Shown: positions 1 through 12,406 of the stretch, one piece after another
How positions within the stretch are numbered: the stretch's first letter is position 1
How the letters are laid out: each line of letters opens with the position of its first letter
Assembly: GCA_028583405.1 (NCBI GenBank)
Contig: CM053264.1
Location: forward strand, 10,595,030-10,659,029
Source of the DNA: Pogonophryne albipinna
Taxonomy: Eukaryota > Chordata > Actinopteri > Perciformes > Artedidraconidae
Direction: 5' to 3'
Length of the DNA stretch: 64,000 bases
Notes under the pieces: model-generated
What the model was told of the DNA's origin: nothing
What the model saw: the letters and a program-made list of their open reading frames with translations, nothing else
Databases searched by the model: none
Program-made: the position numbers and the translations under genes

Positions 1-52
1 TGCACCAGCTATGGGCGGACAATCCTTTTCAGCGATCTTCATTTGTGTGGTC

Positions 53-104
<52 letters not shown>

Positions 105-1060
105 GCAAAACCTTTCCTATGAGCATCTGGGCAACAGACAGGCCTATTAGCCCACAGGGCCTCGCAGTGCCAAAATAACAACTGCTGCATATGCCTGCGT
201 AATAATTGCATTAATGTTGAACATGTCTCTCCGGGGGGTGGCTGTGGTTGACGACTTGGGGGAAATTAAAGCTTGTTCTTGAAAGCATGAAATTAGAATT
301 TAGTAAATGTTTGAATGGAAGAGGGTACAGCTAATGATCACTAACTACATAGTAATGGATGAAGAGTTCATTTGCAAAATGCGGGATGGTTGTGCTGGAA
401 AACAGATCATTACCTGGAGCTCTGTGCTTAATATCGCCATAATACAGACGAGGGAGCCTCTAAATGCGAACGGCGTCAATGTCGGCTCAATAAATCCTAT
501 ATGTTTACAACTTACATTACATTCCAATTTGCACAAGTGGCACTGTAATCGTTGAATGTGTTTTCTACCTTCCACTGGCCCATTGGTTTCAGTTAATTCT
601 AATAAGCTATTGAAATCAACTCAAAGGGCCTTAAAACTGGCTCTGCATAGAGAATATGTTTATAATGTTTAGCCTACTTAACTTTAGAGTTTGAATGGCA
701 TCAACATAACGGTTGAGTACTTCCTGGTGGTGCAATCAAATGCTAAAATGAACATACAGTGGACAGACAATAAACAAATAAATAAATAGCTGTATTGCAT
801 GTAATGCATAATTCATCAGGGGACATGAATAATTAACCATTAGACCTCATTTCCAGAAATATATTGTGTTTCCTCGAAATCCAAATGAAAAGCATGTTCC
901 AGTTACTAATTATTCGTATGACATGTTTACCATGACACACATCTGTTGCTGATCATGGCAGTTAAGAGGTATATAAGATTGTCCCTGCCTCCATGTATCA
1001 TGTGCTAATGCAGCCATCAGGGAGACATCTGTCTACTTTATCTTATCTTATCTTTCTTAC
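1..1060. other. Gene-free flank with one (CA)n tract
   Basis: This is AT-rich unique-looking sequence. A (CA)n microsatellite occupies about 56-101. A short TCTTA repeat (about 1036-1055) abuts the LINE that follows. The open frames here are short, unlike any known family, and consistent with chance. I see nothing else in it. Confidence 0.6.
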
Positions 1061-1322
1061 AGTGCAGACGCTTTTCTGCTTGCTCCTGCCTCTGCTTACT
1101 TTTTATGCTGATTTTCCTATTCTTATTTTCTGAAAACTTCGAGCAGCGGCTACTGGACATTAACTTATCACTGGGACAGTTCATCTTCGTAAATAGACGG
1201 AGGGTTTCAGCCATATTTCAACATGTTTACAACGACCTCAGTCTTACAGTAGCGTGGCCTAGCAACAGCTAAAGCCTGGTAGGCTACTGCATGCTATTTA
1301 GCTTAAGCTAGTTGGTAGCAAA

Positions 1323-2906
1323 ATGCCTCCGTTCTCTACAGATGACTTCCTCAAACTTATACAGAAGATCGCTGTGTTGGAAATGAAAATGCAACGGTTG
1401 GAAGTTAACGTGGAAGTGAGTGGACTATGTCGTGGGAATGACACCACTTTACCAGTGTTGCAAAATAATGGAGAAGGGTATGCTAACTCACAGCTAGTTA
1501 GCAGCTACAAGGATTCCAAGGAACAGGAGGGCTGTGTACCGGGTAATAAATCTACAAGTGGTAGTCCTCCCTAGAACTCTCTGGGTGCAAAGCCTAAGAG
1601 TAAATCATTTCCATGGGATTTAGGAGGACGGATAACAGGCAGAGCCCAGCTCTCTGAAATCTGTGATGCGACCGGCTGGCCTGCATTGTTATCACCCAGG
1701 AAGAGCGCCTCTTCAACCCCTATTCATACTAGGAAACAGCAGTGGACAGCTGCTAAAGGGAGAATTACAAACAATCCTCCTAAACCACCAAGTGTGCCAA
1801 TCCAGAACAGATACGCTCCGCTGACCGAGAACCGGAGATCTCTTTCTGATGACCTGGATAACCTGTCCTCTTCACACAGCAGGGTAAGGACCAATAGCTA
1901 CTCCAAAAGTAAAAGGCTAGAGGGAAAGCTAACGACTGGGCCTGAAACTCTGATTGTGGGTGACTCTGCTGTAAGAGATGTAAAAGGTCTGTGTAGTAAG
2001 AACAACACCAAAGTACTCTGTTTTCCCAAGGATGTGGTCTCTGACTTGGCTGAGAAGATCCTGCATATTGGGGCTGAACATCCGACTGTGAAGAATGTGG
2101 TACTGCACATTGGAACAAATGATGTTGTGAAACAAGAGTCAGAAGTGCTGAAAGAAGACTTTAAATGTTTGTTGGAAACTGTCAGCTCTCTAAATGCAGA
2201 GGTGTTCATCAGTGGCCCTCTACCGCCAGTCAGAAGAGGAGTGGAGAGATTCAGCAGATTGTTTGCACTGAACACCTGGCTTTCAACTGTCTGTACTGAC
2301 CATTCTGTCCATTTTATTGACAATTTTAACTTTTTCTGGGATCGCAGACATCTTTTCAAGGCAAATGGAGTTTGCCTGAACAAGTCAGGAGTGAAATTGT
2401 TTATCTCCAACATATTCAACTGCCTGCATCATCAATCTGTTCCCTCTGCCAAGGACAAGCGGCAAGAGGAATCAAAACAGGAGAAAGACACAACACATCG
2501 CGCAGAAAACCCTGAACAATTATCTCTGCACCCGCCTGAGGAATGTTCTGATTATGGGAGACAAATGAGACACATGGAGGAGTCTCCACTGCCCGTCACC
2601 CTCCCTGTCAACGCCCTTGAGGATACTCCGTTCACCCTTTCACCCTCGCCCACCCTCCTGGAGATCGTTGAACACATGAAGGAGATACAGAGGGTTGGCA
2701 CCGATTCCTTCCTGGAGTTCAATAACCAAACTAAGGCGATACGCAGGGCTGGCAGCATGTCCTTTACCCCCGCTCCTCAACGACGCCCACCAAAATCACT
2801 GAAGCAGAGACGCGCACCATCTCCCCCGTCTTCATCAAGAAAGCATCTGCAGTCTCCGAAGCCTGATAAGGATGTGTGTGTACAAAATGCAACAAACTCT
2901 TACTGA
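1323..2906 (+). pseudogene. L2 LINE ORF1: coiled coil plus SGNH/GDSL esterase-like domain, one in-frame stop
   Basis: This is a single reading frame from ATG 1323 to TGA 2904-2906 (527 codons plus stop), broken only by TAG at 1572-1574. The frame is open on both sides of that stop. Residues about 8-35 look like a short coiled coil. A basic, proline-rich stretch follows, with an NRYAPL motif seen in related LINE ORF1 proteins. The SGNH-hydrolase fold then shows GDS at residues 213-215 and GTND at 264-267. The usual C-terminal Asp-x-x-His block reads NGVC (about 348-351), so both the Asp and the His of the triad appear replaced. In L2/CR1 elements this protein is thought to bind RNA and possibly lipid. 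It lies immediately upstream of ORF2 in the same frame. That it belongs to the LINE and is not a cellular esterase is clear from this context. Confidence 0.88.
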
Positions 2907-2909
2907 TAT

Positions 2910-5905
2910 GTGCTGGGTCCAGGCTCAAGGGCGTATGGCACTCTCAACTCTTTCCAGGACATGCCGGGGCCCTGCCTGCCTGTAGCTTTGCCGATATCTG
3001 TGTTGATAGGTAATAGATTAAGAGCCGTGAATCATCTTAGATACAGGAAGCGCTCAAACGTTTGTGTGAGTTTATCTAATTTAGCAGTGATTCCATGTCA
3101 GCCACAGCTTGTTACAAAAAACATGACTGATAGTGTGTTTAACAAACTTAAACTAGCTTTATTAAATGTCAGGTCTTTGGCAGGAAAAACATTTTTAATC
3201 AATGATTTTATCACTGAGCACAATCTCGATTTTATGTTTTTAACAGAAACTTGGATTGAACAAAATAACAGTGCAGCTGTTCTTATCGAATCAACACCTC
3301 CCAACTTTAGTTTTATGAGTCAGGAAAGAATGCATAAGAAAGGGGGTGGAGTTGCTATTCTGTTCAATGATTCCCTTCAATGCAGGAAGACATCTTATGG
3401 GAACTTTGATTCTTTTGAATATGTGGCCCTTCAGCTGAAATGCTCCTCTCGAGCTCTGTTACTAAATATCTATAGACCACCCAAATACTGTGCAAGCTTT
3501 TTTGATGACTTTACTGAACTGCTGTCTATAGTGTGTATTGACTTTGACCGTCTAGTCATTGTTGGTGATTTTAACATCCATGTTGACAACCCCCAGGACA
3601 GAGGGGCAAAATAACTGTTTTGTGTTCTTGATAGCTATGTACTGACTCAGCATGTGACGGAGCCCACGCACAATAAGGGGCACACTCTGGACTTAATTAT
3701 CTCAAAGGGTCTGAATATCTCTAAGATTGTGGTGACTGATGTTGCACTCTCTGACCATTCCTGTGTTTTCTTTGAGAGCTCTATTTCTGTTCACAAAAAA
3801 TTTCAAAAAGAGGTAACCACAAAGCGATATTTAACTGAAAATACTAGGGAAATGTTTACTCAGAATTTTTCTTCCACACTTGCCCCTGCTAACATCTCAG
3901 TAAATGAGCTAGTAGATCATTTTAATTCAAAAATTAAAATGTTATAGATTCCATTGCTCCAACTAAGGTAAAGGAAGTGACTGGGAAGAAAATATCTCCA
4001 TGGAGAAAGGCCATGTCGAATGTCGAAAAGCTGAACGCAGGTGGCGAAAAACAAATCTCCAGGTGCACTTTGAAATCTATAAAGAGAGACTTGGCCTTTA
4101 TAATTTGGAATTGAAAAACGGACGACAATCGTTCTTCTCTGACATCATTACCAAAAACAAAAACAACGCACGTGCCTTGTTTGCTACCGTCGACAGACTA
4201 ACTAACCCCCCAGTGTCAGTAGCCTCTGAATTTCTATCCACCAGGGCGTGCAATGATTTTTCCTTTTTCACTGACAAAATTCAGAAAATCAGACAAGCAG
4301 TCAGTGCCTCTGCATCAGGAACAACAAATGTGTTGTCTCTGTGTCCACTTAACATCAATTCAAACACCATGACACAATTCCATCAGATTAATGATAAAAA
4401 CCTAGAGGACATTTTACAACTTCTGAAATCCTCCTCTTGCTACCTTGATATTATTCCAACAGGATTTGCCTTGCATGGCCTCAGATCTACTTCATATAGT
4501 AAACAAATCTCTTCACTCAGGTATTTTGCCACAGGCCCTGAAAACTGCAGTCATTAAACCGCTCTTAAAAAAGAATAATGTAATGAACAATTACAGGCCC
4601 ATATCAAACCTCCCATTTCTAGGTAAAATCATTGAAAAAGTTGTTTTTCAACAGTTGAGTAATTTCTTGCATTGAAATAACTGTTTTGATGTGTTCCAGT
4701 CAGGCTTTCGTCCAAACCACAGCACTGAGACTGCTCTTGTAAAGGTCTTTAATGACATCCACTTAAACACAGACAGTGGCAGAACTTCAGTGTTAGTATT
4801 ATTAGATCTCAGTGCTGCGTTTGACACTGTTGACCACAACATATTACTAGACCGACTGGAAAACTGGGTGGGACTTTCGGAAACAGTTCTAAATTGGTTT
4901 GAATCCTACTTAAAGGACAGAAACAACTTTGTTTCTATAGGTAAATACACATCTGAGTTGACAAATATGACATGTGGGGTTCCTCAAGGCTCCATCTTGG
5001 GGCCTCTTCTCTTTAGCATCTACATGCTACCACTGGCTCAGATAATGAAAAACAACAAAATAAGTTACCCTAGCTATGCGGATGACACACAAATGTACGT
5101 AACAATTTCACCAGGAGACTATGCTCCAATTCAAACACTGAGTAAGTGCATTGAACAAATCAATGACTGGATGTGTCAGAACTTTCTCCAATTAAACAAA
5201 GATAAAACTGAGGTAATGGTTTTTGGAGCCAAGGCAGAACGTATAAAAGTTAGCGCTGAGCTTCAGTCTGCAATGTTCAAGACAATAGATAAAGCCAGAA
5301 ATCTAGGTGTAGTCATGGACTCTGACCTGAGTTTCAACAGTCACATTAAAACAGTTACTAAATCAGCCTACTATCACCTAAAGAACATATCTAGGATTAA
5401 AAGACTAATGTCACAGCAGAATTTGGAAAAACTTGTCCATGCTTTTATCTTCAGTAGACTCGACTACTGCAATGGTGTCTTCACAGGTCTCACTAAAAAA
5501 TCTATTAGAAAGCTGCAGCTGATTCAGAACGCCGCTGCTCGAGTCCTCACTAACACTAAGAAAGTGGATCACATCACTCCTGTTCTGAAGTCTTTACACT
5601 GGCTTCCTGTGTGTCAAAGAATAGATTTCAAAATACTGCTGCTGGTTTATAAAGCTTTGAATGGTTTAGGCCCAAAATAAATTTCTGACCTCCTGCTAAA
5701 TTATGAACCATCCAGATCTCTCAGGTCTTCAGGGACTGGTCAGCTTTCTGTCCCCAGAGTCAGAACTAAACATGGAGAAGCAGCGTTCAGTTATTATGCT
5801 CCAAATATCTGGAACAAACTCCCAGAAACCTGCAGGTCCGCTGCAACTCTGACTACTTTTAAATCCAGGCTGAAGACTTTTCTTTTTGTCGCTCCTTTTA
5901 ATTGA
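2910..5905 (+). pseudogene. L2 LINE ORF2: endonuclease and reverse transcriptase, several stops and frameshifts
   Basis: The N-terminal part is an APE-type endonuclease. Visible catalytic motifs are Asn in LNVRS (codon 3165), Glu in LTETW (3246), GDFN (3564-3575) and SDHS (3750-3761). The reverse transcriptase shows the Asp-containing block [12 protein letters not shown] (Asp codons 4805 and 4823), [13 protein letters not shown], and the catalytic YADD at 5075-5086. The C-terminal region ends at TGA 5903-5905. Lesions: TAA at 3612-3614; a frame change near 3935-3944; another near 4005-4020; a third between about 4445 and 4490; TGA at 4673-4675; TAA at 5678-5680. Homology continues across each one in the next or same frame, so they are decay and not domain ends. 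No ATG starts the frame near 2907; the first in-frame codons after the ORF1 stop are TAT and GTG. Confidence 0.9.
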
Positions 5906-6052
5906 ACTATTCATATCTTAGACTGCACTGTAACTTTTATCACTGTAACTTTTATCCATGTATTTTTTCTTTTAATGTTTCTTTTATTAGCTTTTCTTTT
6001 TAATGACTGATTTTAAATGCCATTTTCTTAATGTCTTTCATTTTTTTTGTAA

Positions 6053-6120
6053 AGCACTTTGAATTGCCTTGTGTTGAAAGTGCTATATAAATAAACTTGC
6101 CTTGCCTTGCCTTGCCTTAC
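6053..6120 (+). promoter_or_regulatory. L2 3' stem-loop and (CTTGC)n tail
   Basis: AGCACTTT (6053-6060) pairs with AAAGTGCT (6077-6084). It is followed by TATATAAATAAA and a tail of CTTGC repeats. In the L2 clade (shown for eel UnaL2) a 3' stem-loop is what the reverse transcriptase recognises, and the tail repeats are added or templated at insertion. The copy at 26146 has the same stem with one extra G (26346-26354). Confidence 0.8.
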
Positions 6121-8505
6121 TCTCTGATCCAACACTGAAATAAGTGCCAGGAGGAAACATCATACTGTAACTATACCTTGTGTTCATAATGTGGATGTAT
6201 ACTCCATCACTGAGTTTTCTTAACACCGAAACAGTTCATTTTCCATTCTGCAAAAAACTAAAACAGCTTGAATATAGCTGAATACTTTTAGAAGTGGCAA
6301 AGGAGTAGTCATTAGGCTTAAACATCTAATGTTGAAATTATATAATTAAATTGATTACATACAGTTTTTGCCTTAGAGCTCATCTGAAGGTTTCAACACT
6401 TCAAATGTGTTTTATATGCATTTCTAATAATAGAGAACCAACCTATAGCTCAGGTTGAATGTTTTTTTATTTTTTTATTTCTCTAATGAAAAAATGAGGA
6501 GCTTAAGCAAATAACAAGCTGGAAGCTGATTGTTACATGAATGACGGAGGAGCTTGTTTTTACGATAGAGAATCATGACACTGATGGCGCTCAGTGGGCA
6601 TCTTAACATCCCGTCTTTATGACCAACCATTTAGCAAGGTGAGCTAGATGGTGGCAGGTATGGCAGACACGCAGTGCCCCCCCCAAAAAGTGCCCACATC
6701 ACCTTGTGAAGTTACAAATTGTTTTTGTGCCCCGCAGCTAAACATAATGAAGATTCAAGGCGTGCCAGGAAACGCAGCGGTGTGCGTCCAAATACTCACT
6801 CACGGAAGGGAACACACGCACTCCAGATACCAGGCGTGCACATACACACTCTAGTACATATAAAACGCTCGTACCTTCTCCACAAGCGCCACACACACAC
6901 ATCTCTTTGCCTGGTGGACATTCATTAGGATGCAGAGTGGAGGGATAATGTGGTTTAAGCAATCAAGGAGCTGGCAGACCTGCTCCCCCGCTGAATTAAA
7001 GATAAATCCAAACACCTTGAGAGACCAGATTATAGGCCCATATGTGGATTTGGCCCAAAGTAGCCCAATGTGTGTGTGCGTACAGTACAGCATGTGTGTC
7101 CGTGAGTGCATGTTTGCACACATTAGACACATGTGGATTAGCCGGAGAGAAAGTTCATTTACTTGCATTGCACATGCAGGAATAATCTCTGATTAAAATG
7201 TGACACTAAAGCCTCGGTTAAACTCCCAAGCTGACACGTATGTGGACAGCTGCATATAGTTCAGTTTGTACTACTTTCTGGAGTTTGTTGCGACATGCGC
7301 AGTAGATTGCTACGCTAACTAAAGTAAGTGATGTATTAGCATATACACAAAATTGGAAATATTGGATCTTGGGCTACCTGAAAAAATACTCACTAAAATA
7401 TGCATAAACATTTAGTTTGAAATGCCCTAACCCAAACAAATTACAGAGAAACATTGCCGAATAATAATGAGTAAAGCTACATTTCAGTCCCAGAAAGCAT
7501 CATGAATACCCAACTTGGCCTCCCTTTCAATAAACCATTAAATAATATTTGTGTTTGTTTTTGACGTGTGGATTTTCTTCTTGTCAGTTCCCATGACTGC
7601 ACAGGTTTGTTTTGTGCTTTATGTCCGCACTCTGGAGCATGCACACATGCCATTCAAAACGCATAAAGTGAGAAGAATGGGCTGTGCATGCTTTATGTTC
7701 TGGGTTCAGTAATACTGGACTGCATGAAAACGAGTGACAAATAGACCTTGGGGATTTCATTGTGTGTGGGATCTAGTGTTGGAACATGGACAGGCACTCT
7801 GCGTTCTACCCTCCACTGCTCTGTATCAGATAACCACTGCTGACATCAACAAGCTGCTTTCTCCTGAATACAAAATAACCTTACTGCCAGGGCATAGTTA
7901 AAAACATTCAAGAAAGGTATTTCGCATTGTTGTTTAGTTTAATAAAATGGTGTGGCATGTGTGATGTAGTGTTATCCTTATATTTAGGTGAGGCTTTCTT
8001 AGTGGCATCACCACTTTGTTGTTGTTCCGGTTGACATGTTCCTTTAGAAAATATAAAACAAATACACACACAGCATGACAAACATAGTAGCAGTTTTATT
8101 CAGATGTCATCGTTGTGGTGCTGTAATATATAGTGATTTTTTGTATTGTTTGAATTCATTGCATGATATTGTAAGGTAAATATGAAATGACAGAAACGGG
8201 TGCACAGGTTACCTTGGAAACAAGCCTTGCTTTGTTTGTACGGATATGTCAATCAAACTGTAACACCACCAATTCAGTTTAATTATCCTAACTGTGCTGT
8301 ATTCAAATGAACAATAGGCCATTGTGAGCAGTTAAAAAAGCTCATTTTTCAAACAATATATAACTATTTTTTTACTCAAGTGAATTTGCACACTGAGAAA
8401 TTCCATAAGGTTTAGATAAAAAGTGAAACATGCTCTCACGTCCATTTCGTGAACAAAACATTAACATGCACATCTCATATAATCTTTTCTTCAGCGATAA
8501 TGGCT
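6121..8505. other. Gene-free stretch, nothing recognised
   Basis: AT-rich sequence with short homopolymers (T runs about 6462-6480) and scattered short CA/TG runs (about 6780-7140). I find no coding or RNA signature and no clear repeat termini. Confidence 0.5.
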
Positions 8506-8640
8506 AGGGATGTAACAACTGAGCACGTATTACTCGTATAAAAGAAAGTGTTAAATCGTTTTAAAGTGCTAAAATTAATTGATACCTTGAGATAATCACA
8601 GTAGTTAAATGTGACCACGGTTGAACATTTGGTAGGCTGT
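8506..8640 (+). mobile_element. Possible hAT-type end fragment
   Basis: The segment starts CTAGGGATGTAACAAC and continues with a GTATTACTCGT-like stretch. This resembles the left ends of fish hAT elements, which often open with TAGGGATG. No matching right end or 8-bp duplication was found, so at most this is a decayed fragment. Confidence 0.3.
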
Positions 8641-9520
8641 GTCGCACATAAATCCATTTCCAATCAGAACGGGGATACATTTATTTCATTGTTTTTCTTT
8701 TCCCCAGATTTAAAATATTTATTGTGAACCTTTACTTAAGTATAAAGTACAAATATGATATGAATAACAATCTCAGGCCCCCAAGTCTGTCTGTTCCTGC
8801 AGAAGACAAAGATTCCTCTTATGTCATTCAAACTGTTTAATTTTGTGGGTACTATTTTCTTCTGCGGATTTATAAATATTCATCGTGCTAGTGTTTATTA
8901 ACGGCACAAGAACAGTGGTAGTAGAAGGGACTCTCAATATATATTTTTGTTTGAGATTTTGCTAAGATAACTTTTAATCTCGTTTAATAAGAAAAACATT
9001 GATACGTGTGTGCCGTATCACAGTACAGAGTATATGTGACTTTCTATCACTGATAAGTTTATTTCTGCATATTGTGAACTCCAAATAAACCCTTGTTTTG
9101 TTGCATGGCATGCAGACGTTTATACTGGCAGCAAACCTTCTCAGCAATGGCCTCATTAGTGTACTGTAATTACATAATGTATAATTATATAATTTCCAAA
9201 AATAAAGTTGTTTTGATGTTAAAATGCCACACTCCACTTGATGCCACTGACCACCGCACAGCTGGAGTCAACAGGTATTGAATTTGGCCACCTGCTGCAT
9301 CGTGGGTGAATGTGTGTGCTTTTATTGGTCTCTGTGTTGTGTGTTTTTGTGTGTGGTAGCAAAAAATTAAAGGGTTATCAGTCTTTATTCCTCTAAACTG
9401 GGGCAGGCTGCATTATGTAAAGTGCTGAATTATATATCAGATGAGTCTGCTTGTTGCTTTGGCCGAAGGGAGAGTGGCGAAAGCGAGACACAAAAACACT
9501 CTCTCTTATCTCCCCTGAAT
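8641..9520. other. Gene-free stretch, nothing recognised
   Basis: Low-GC sequence without coding signal. It includes short TA-rich patches around 8935 and 9170-9200. Confidence 0.5.
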
Positions 9521-9551
<31 letters not shown>

Positions 9552-9642
9552 TTGTCTCCTCTTTGTATCTATTACACACATGCACCTATTTATAGTGCAT
9601 TGTCTTGGTATAACCTCTAAACACACACACACACACACACAC
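9521..9642. repeat. Two (AC)n microsatellites
   Basis: The AC runs cover about 9521-9546 and 9621-9642, separated by about 75 bases of unique sequence. TG-rich patches occur nearby (about 9787-9870). Frames through them are low-complexity artefacts. Confidence 0.9.
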
Positions 9643-10189
9643 TACGTTCTCTCACACAGCTCGCTCAGGCTGACAGATGGGAGCACCAGATGATGAGCGC
9701 CACCAGATTTGTGTCTCGCGGTGGGAGCCATCGCTGACACCATTTAAACTGAGAGAACACTCAGGCTTACATTAGCACCCTAAATGTGTGTGTGTGTGAA
9801 AGTTTTTGAATGAACATGAGTTTGTGTGTGTGCTCCAGAGGCAAATAGCTAGTTGAATGAGTGTGTGTTTCAGAGCCTAATGTTAACATCTTAATTCCCA
9901 GGCATACACACAATGTATAGTCAACTATGCAAATGAGAAGTGGGCTTGACATGCTCTGCTTACTCAAGCTGCTTTCATCTTTACAATGAAGAACAATGAC
10001 CTATTAGCAAACCTCTCAAGCACATATTGGGCTTCACACGCCCACTCTGCTTGGGCTATTTGCTCGTGTTTCTGCTTCAGCCCCCTCCCCCTCCGTTCTC
10101 TGTCTTCCTCGCTTTGTCTCTTCAGCCTCTACTCCCCTGAGTCTGAGCAGCCAGCCTTTGAGACAGACTGAACTTAACCAAACTAATCT
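9643..10189. other. Gene-free stretch, nothing recognised
   Basis: Contains a pyrimidine-rich patch at about 10079-10135. No gene or repeat boundaries were recognised. Confidence 0.5.
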
Positions 10190-10253
10190 TTAGAAGAAGA
10201 AGAAGAAGATCAACCGCCTTCCTCCTCTTCTTCTTCTTCTTCTCCTCTTGAGA
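10190..10253. repeat. (GAA)n facing (TTC)n: inverted trinucleotide tracts
   Basis: A run of AGA/GAA units (about 10191-10209) is followed about 20 bases later by a CTT/TCT run (about 10218-10252). The tracts are complementary, so the segment could fold into a hairpin or form purine-pyrimidine triplex DNA. Confidence 0.8.
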
Positions 10254-12100
10254 CATGGCTGACATTTCGCGATGAGAAAGTGTGTCATATTGAAGGGGAA
10301 CGGGGGGTGGGGGGAGTGAAAAGAGTACAGCACTAGAGAGTTGGCCCAACTCGGATAGAAGAGTATTCCACAGTGACCCGGCTCCCACATTATCGCCTGG
10401 CAGCACTCAATGAGCTCTCACTGGCCAATAATGACCCTTCACCCTCTGATAATATCCCACTGTGCACCAGTGGTTTCAAGTCACCAACTATTGCAACTGT
10501 TGCAAAGTGGCAAGAGACCTTGCAATTGCTTCGACATCAGTTTCTTGACCAATAATGGATTTTCCTCTTTTTCTTTGAGCGAAGATCAATATTTGACCTG
10601 GACCTCTGCGGATGTTGTATCTATGTTGTCAGGCTAAACATTTTTTTCGTCTGTGATTGTAGACGAACCTATGAACCGCTCACTCTCAAAATCGATATGA
10701 CTTTTATGTTTAGATATGACCTCATACAATCTGTATATATATATATATGTCTGGATTGTATCTTGATTACATTTAAAGTTGCTAGAAGACATCTACATAT
10801 AATTATTAATGAAATGAGGCACAGCTTTACAGAGTGTTGACTGATTATGTAGCTGTCTGGCCCACATCTTAACCGTTTTTGCATAGCAACGTAGGAACAA
10901 TATGCTTTGACTGAAATAAGCTCTAAAAGCCACCGTACATGACCTGTTCTGCGTGAAACGTCAGTTATACACTATTCTTTTATCATGGTAGAGGTTGTTG
11001 GTGCTAAATAGACATTCAGGAATTGGTGGAGGCCCAAAAATGAGATTACAAATTGTAAAATTGGACTTTCATTTACCAGGTGTTCAGAAACACGAAATGT
11101 AATTTAGCTGAAAAGTCTGTTGTCATAGATAAAAGGGGGATTAATGAATCTTACAAATGGGGATTACTGTGCCCACATACTGTACAGAAAGTCTCTCCTA
11201 CAGGCATTCACGATGTTGCGCTCAGATTAGTGACAAAAGAAGCTTCCACACCTCCGCTCACATGCCCGATCACAGCGCACTGTGTCCATGTTTATCTGAT
11301 AGTTTGCAATAGATGAGGCGTAAAGACTGAAAAGCGCACCTCTTTTATTCTTGGCAGTGCACACTGAAATACCAGCAGTGCAATCAATGAGATTTTTTAT
11401 CTGTCCTTGCTGAGTCATGATTACATTTTTATCAGTTTTTCTTGGATAAAATGGTTTGTATTACTCTGAAACACTCAGTCTAAATATCCTTTGTGAATTA
11501 TTGTACTTTGGGGTGTAACAGAGTGCTGAGGTTAACAGTCTCTTATGATTGTATTGTTCACATTGTAAGGATAATATCGCCCGTTATAGCCCCATAAACT
11601 AAATCATAATACTGAATGCTACACTGCGCTTCCCTGCTACTCTGAATGCTAAATGGAAGTTTGTTGGGCATGTCGAACAGTTTAGGGGGAGCCTTTTCGC
11701 TATTGTCCGTGCACAATTTCATTTGTGCAAACTGTAAGTCCACACCTCCCCACTCTCACCCTCTCTTCCCTCTGAAATGGCCCTTTGAAGGGGTCCAGGC
11801 GGCGCGTCGTAGCAACAGTTGAGATTTATTCCCCGGTGGAAACCATCTCTCTATGGACTGTATCGGACTATGAATGTCAGTTCCAAGCGATGGCAGCTCC
11901 CATCCATCATCGCAAAAACAATCTGACAAAAGGCCCGAGTTGAAACACTGGTTCTCCCTCCTGCTCAAAAATCCCTTCCACACTGAGCAAAGTAATATCA
12001 AGCATAACCTTATGTGGAGGACTTCCTATTGAGGTACAGTATAAACAACACAAAAGTGAGTTTCAATCCAAAAGTTAACCTAGAAATGAATTAATTTTAC
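10254..12100. other. Gene-free stretch with a G-rich run
   Basis: A G-run cluster at 10295-10317 (runs of 4, 6 and 6 G) could form a quadruplex. A TA run lies at about 10734-10748. I recognise no gene or element in the rest. Confidence 0.5.
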
Positions 12101-12406
12101 CTTCATCTTCTTTCGTGTAACGTCAGAGGTCCAACTCGGTGTCGTGTAGCCATGCCCGCATCTCTGGTCCTACGTCGAAGAGGCTGGCTTCCGAGGGTGG
12201 TCTATATAAAGGGCAGGTGGTTATTATATGTTCGGCAGTCTGTTCAGGGTCACCGCACTCGCATGCAGAACTGTCTGCCAGGCCCCACTTCTTCATTGAT
12301 GTTTTGAAGCGACCGACCCCAGTTCGTAGACGGTTTAGTGTGGTCCATTGCCGGCGTGGTAGGTCGTCTCCTCCTATGGCACCATCTCCTGGGTCCCAAT
12401 CTTACC
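12101..12406 (-). mobile_element. 5'-truncated LINE fragment, RT C-terminal zinc-knuckle end
   Basis: Read on the minus strand, an open frame of about 93 codons ends at TGA (12123-12125 on the plus strand). It contains a W-x-x-LNRLRTGVGR motif and a CECGDPEQTAEHIITTC knuckle (C-x-C-x8-H-x4-C), the pattern found after the RT domain of I/Nimb- or Jockey-like LINEs. The frame hits TAA at its upstream edge, where homology also stops, as expected for 5' truncation. After the stop comes a GAA-rich stretch (12101-12119) like the purine tails of these elements. The clade is my inference; the LINE assignment is firm. Confidence 0.75.

Larger units (their letters stand above)
1061..6120 (+). mobile_element. 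Near-full-length L2-clade LINE (non-LTR retrotransposon), inactive
   Basis: The unit carries, in order, a 5' leader, an esterase-like ORF1, an apurinic-type endonuclease plus reverse transcriptase ORF2, a 3' UTR with a terminal stem-loop, and a pentanucleotide tail of CTTGC units. This architecture and the wording of the RT domain match fish L2 elements (Maui-like). L2 elements mobilise by target-primed reverse transcription, and their RT recognises the 3' stem-loop. The 5' boundary is uncertain. I placed it at 1061 because CTTAC occurs at 1056-1060 and again at 6116-6120 and may be a 5-bp target duplication, although the second CTTAC could also be a decayed tail unit. Both ORFs carry stops and ORF2 carries frameshifts, so the copy cannot move by itself. 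A 3'-end copy of the same family lies at 26146. Confidence 0.93.

Noticed and set aside
1959..2390. SGNH esterase as a host gene
   Set aside because: It is followed directly by LINE ORF2 and has the architecture of an L2 ORF1.
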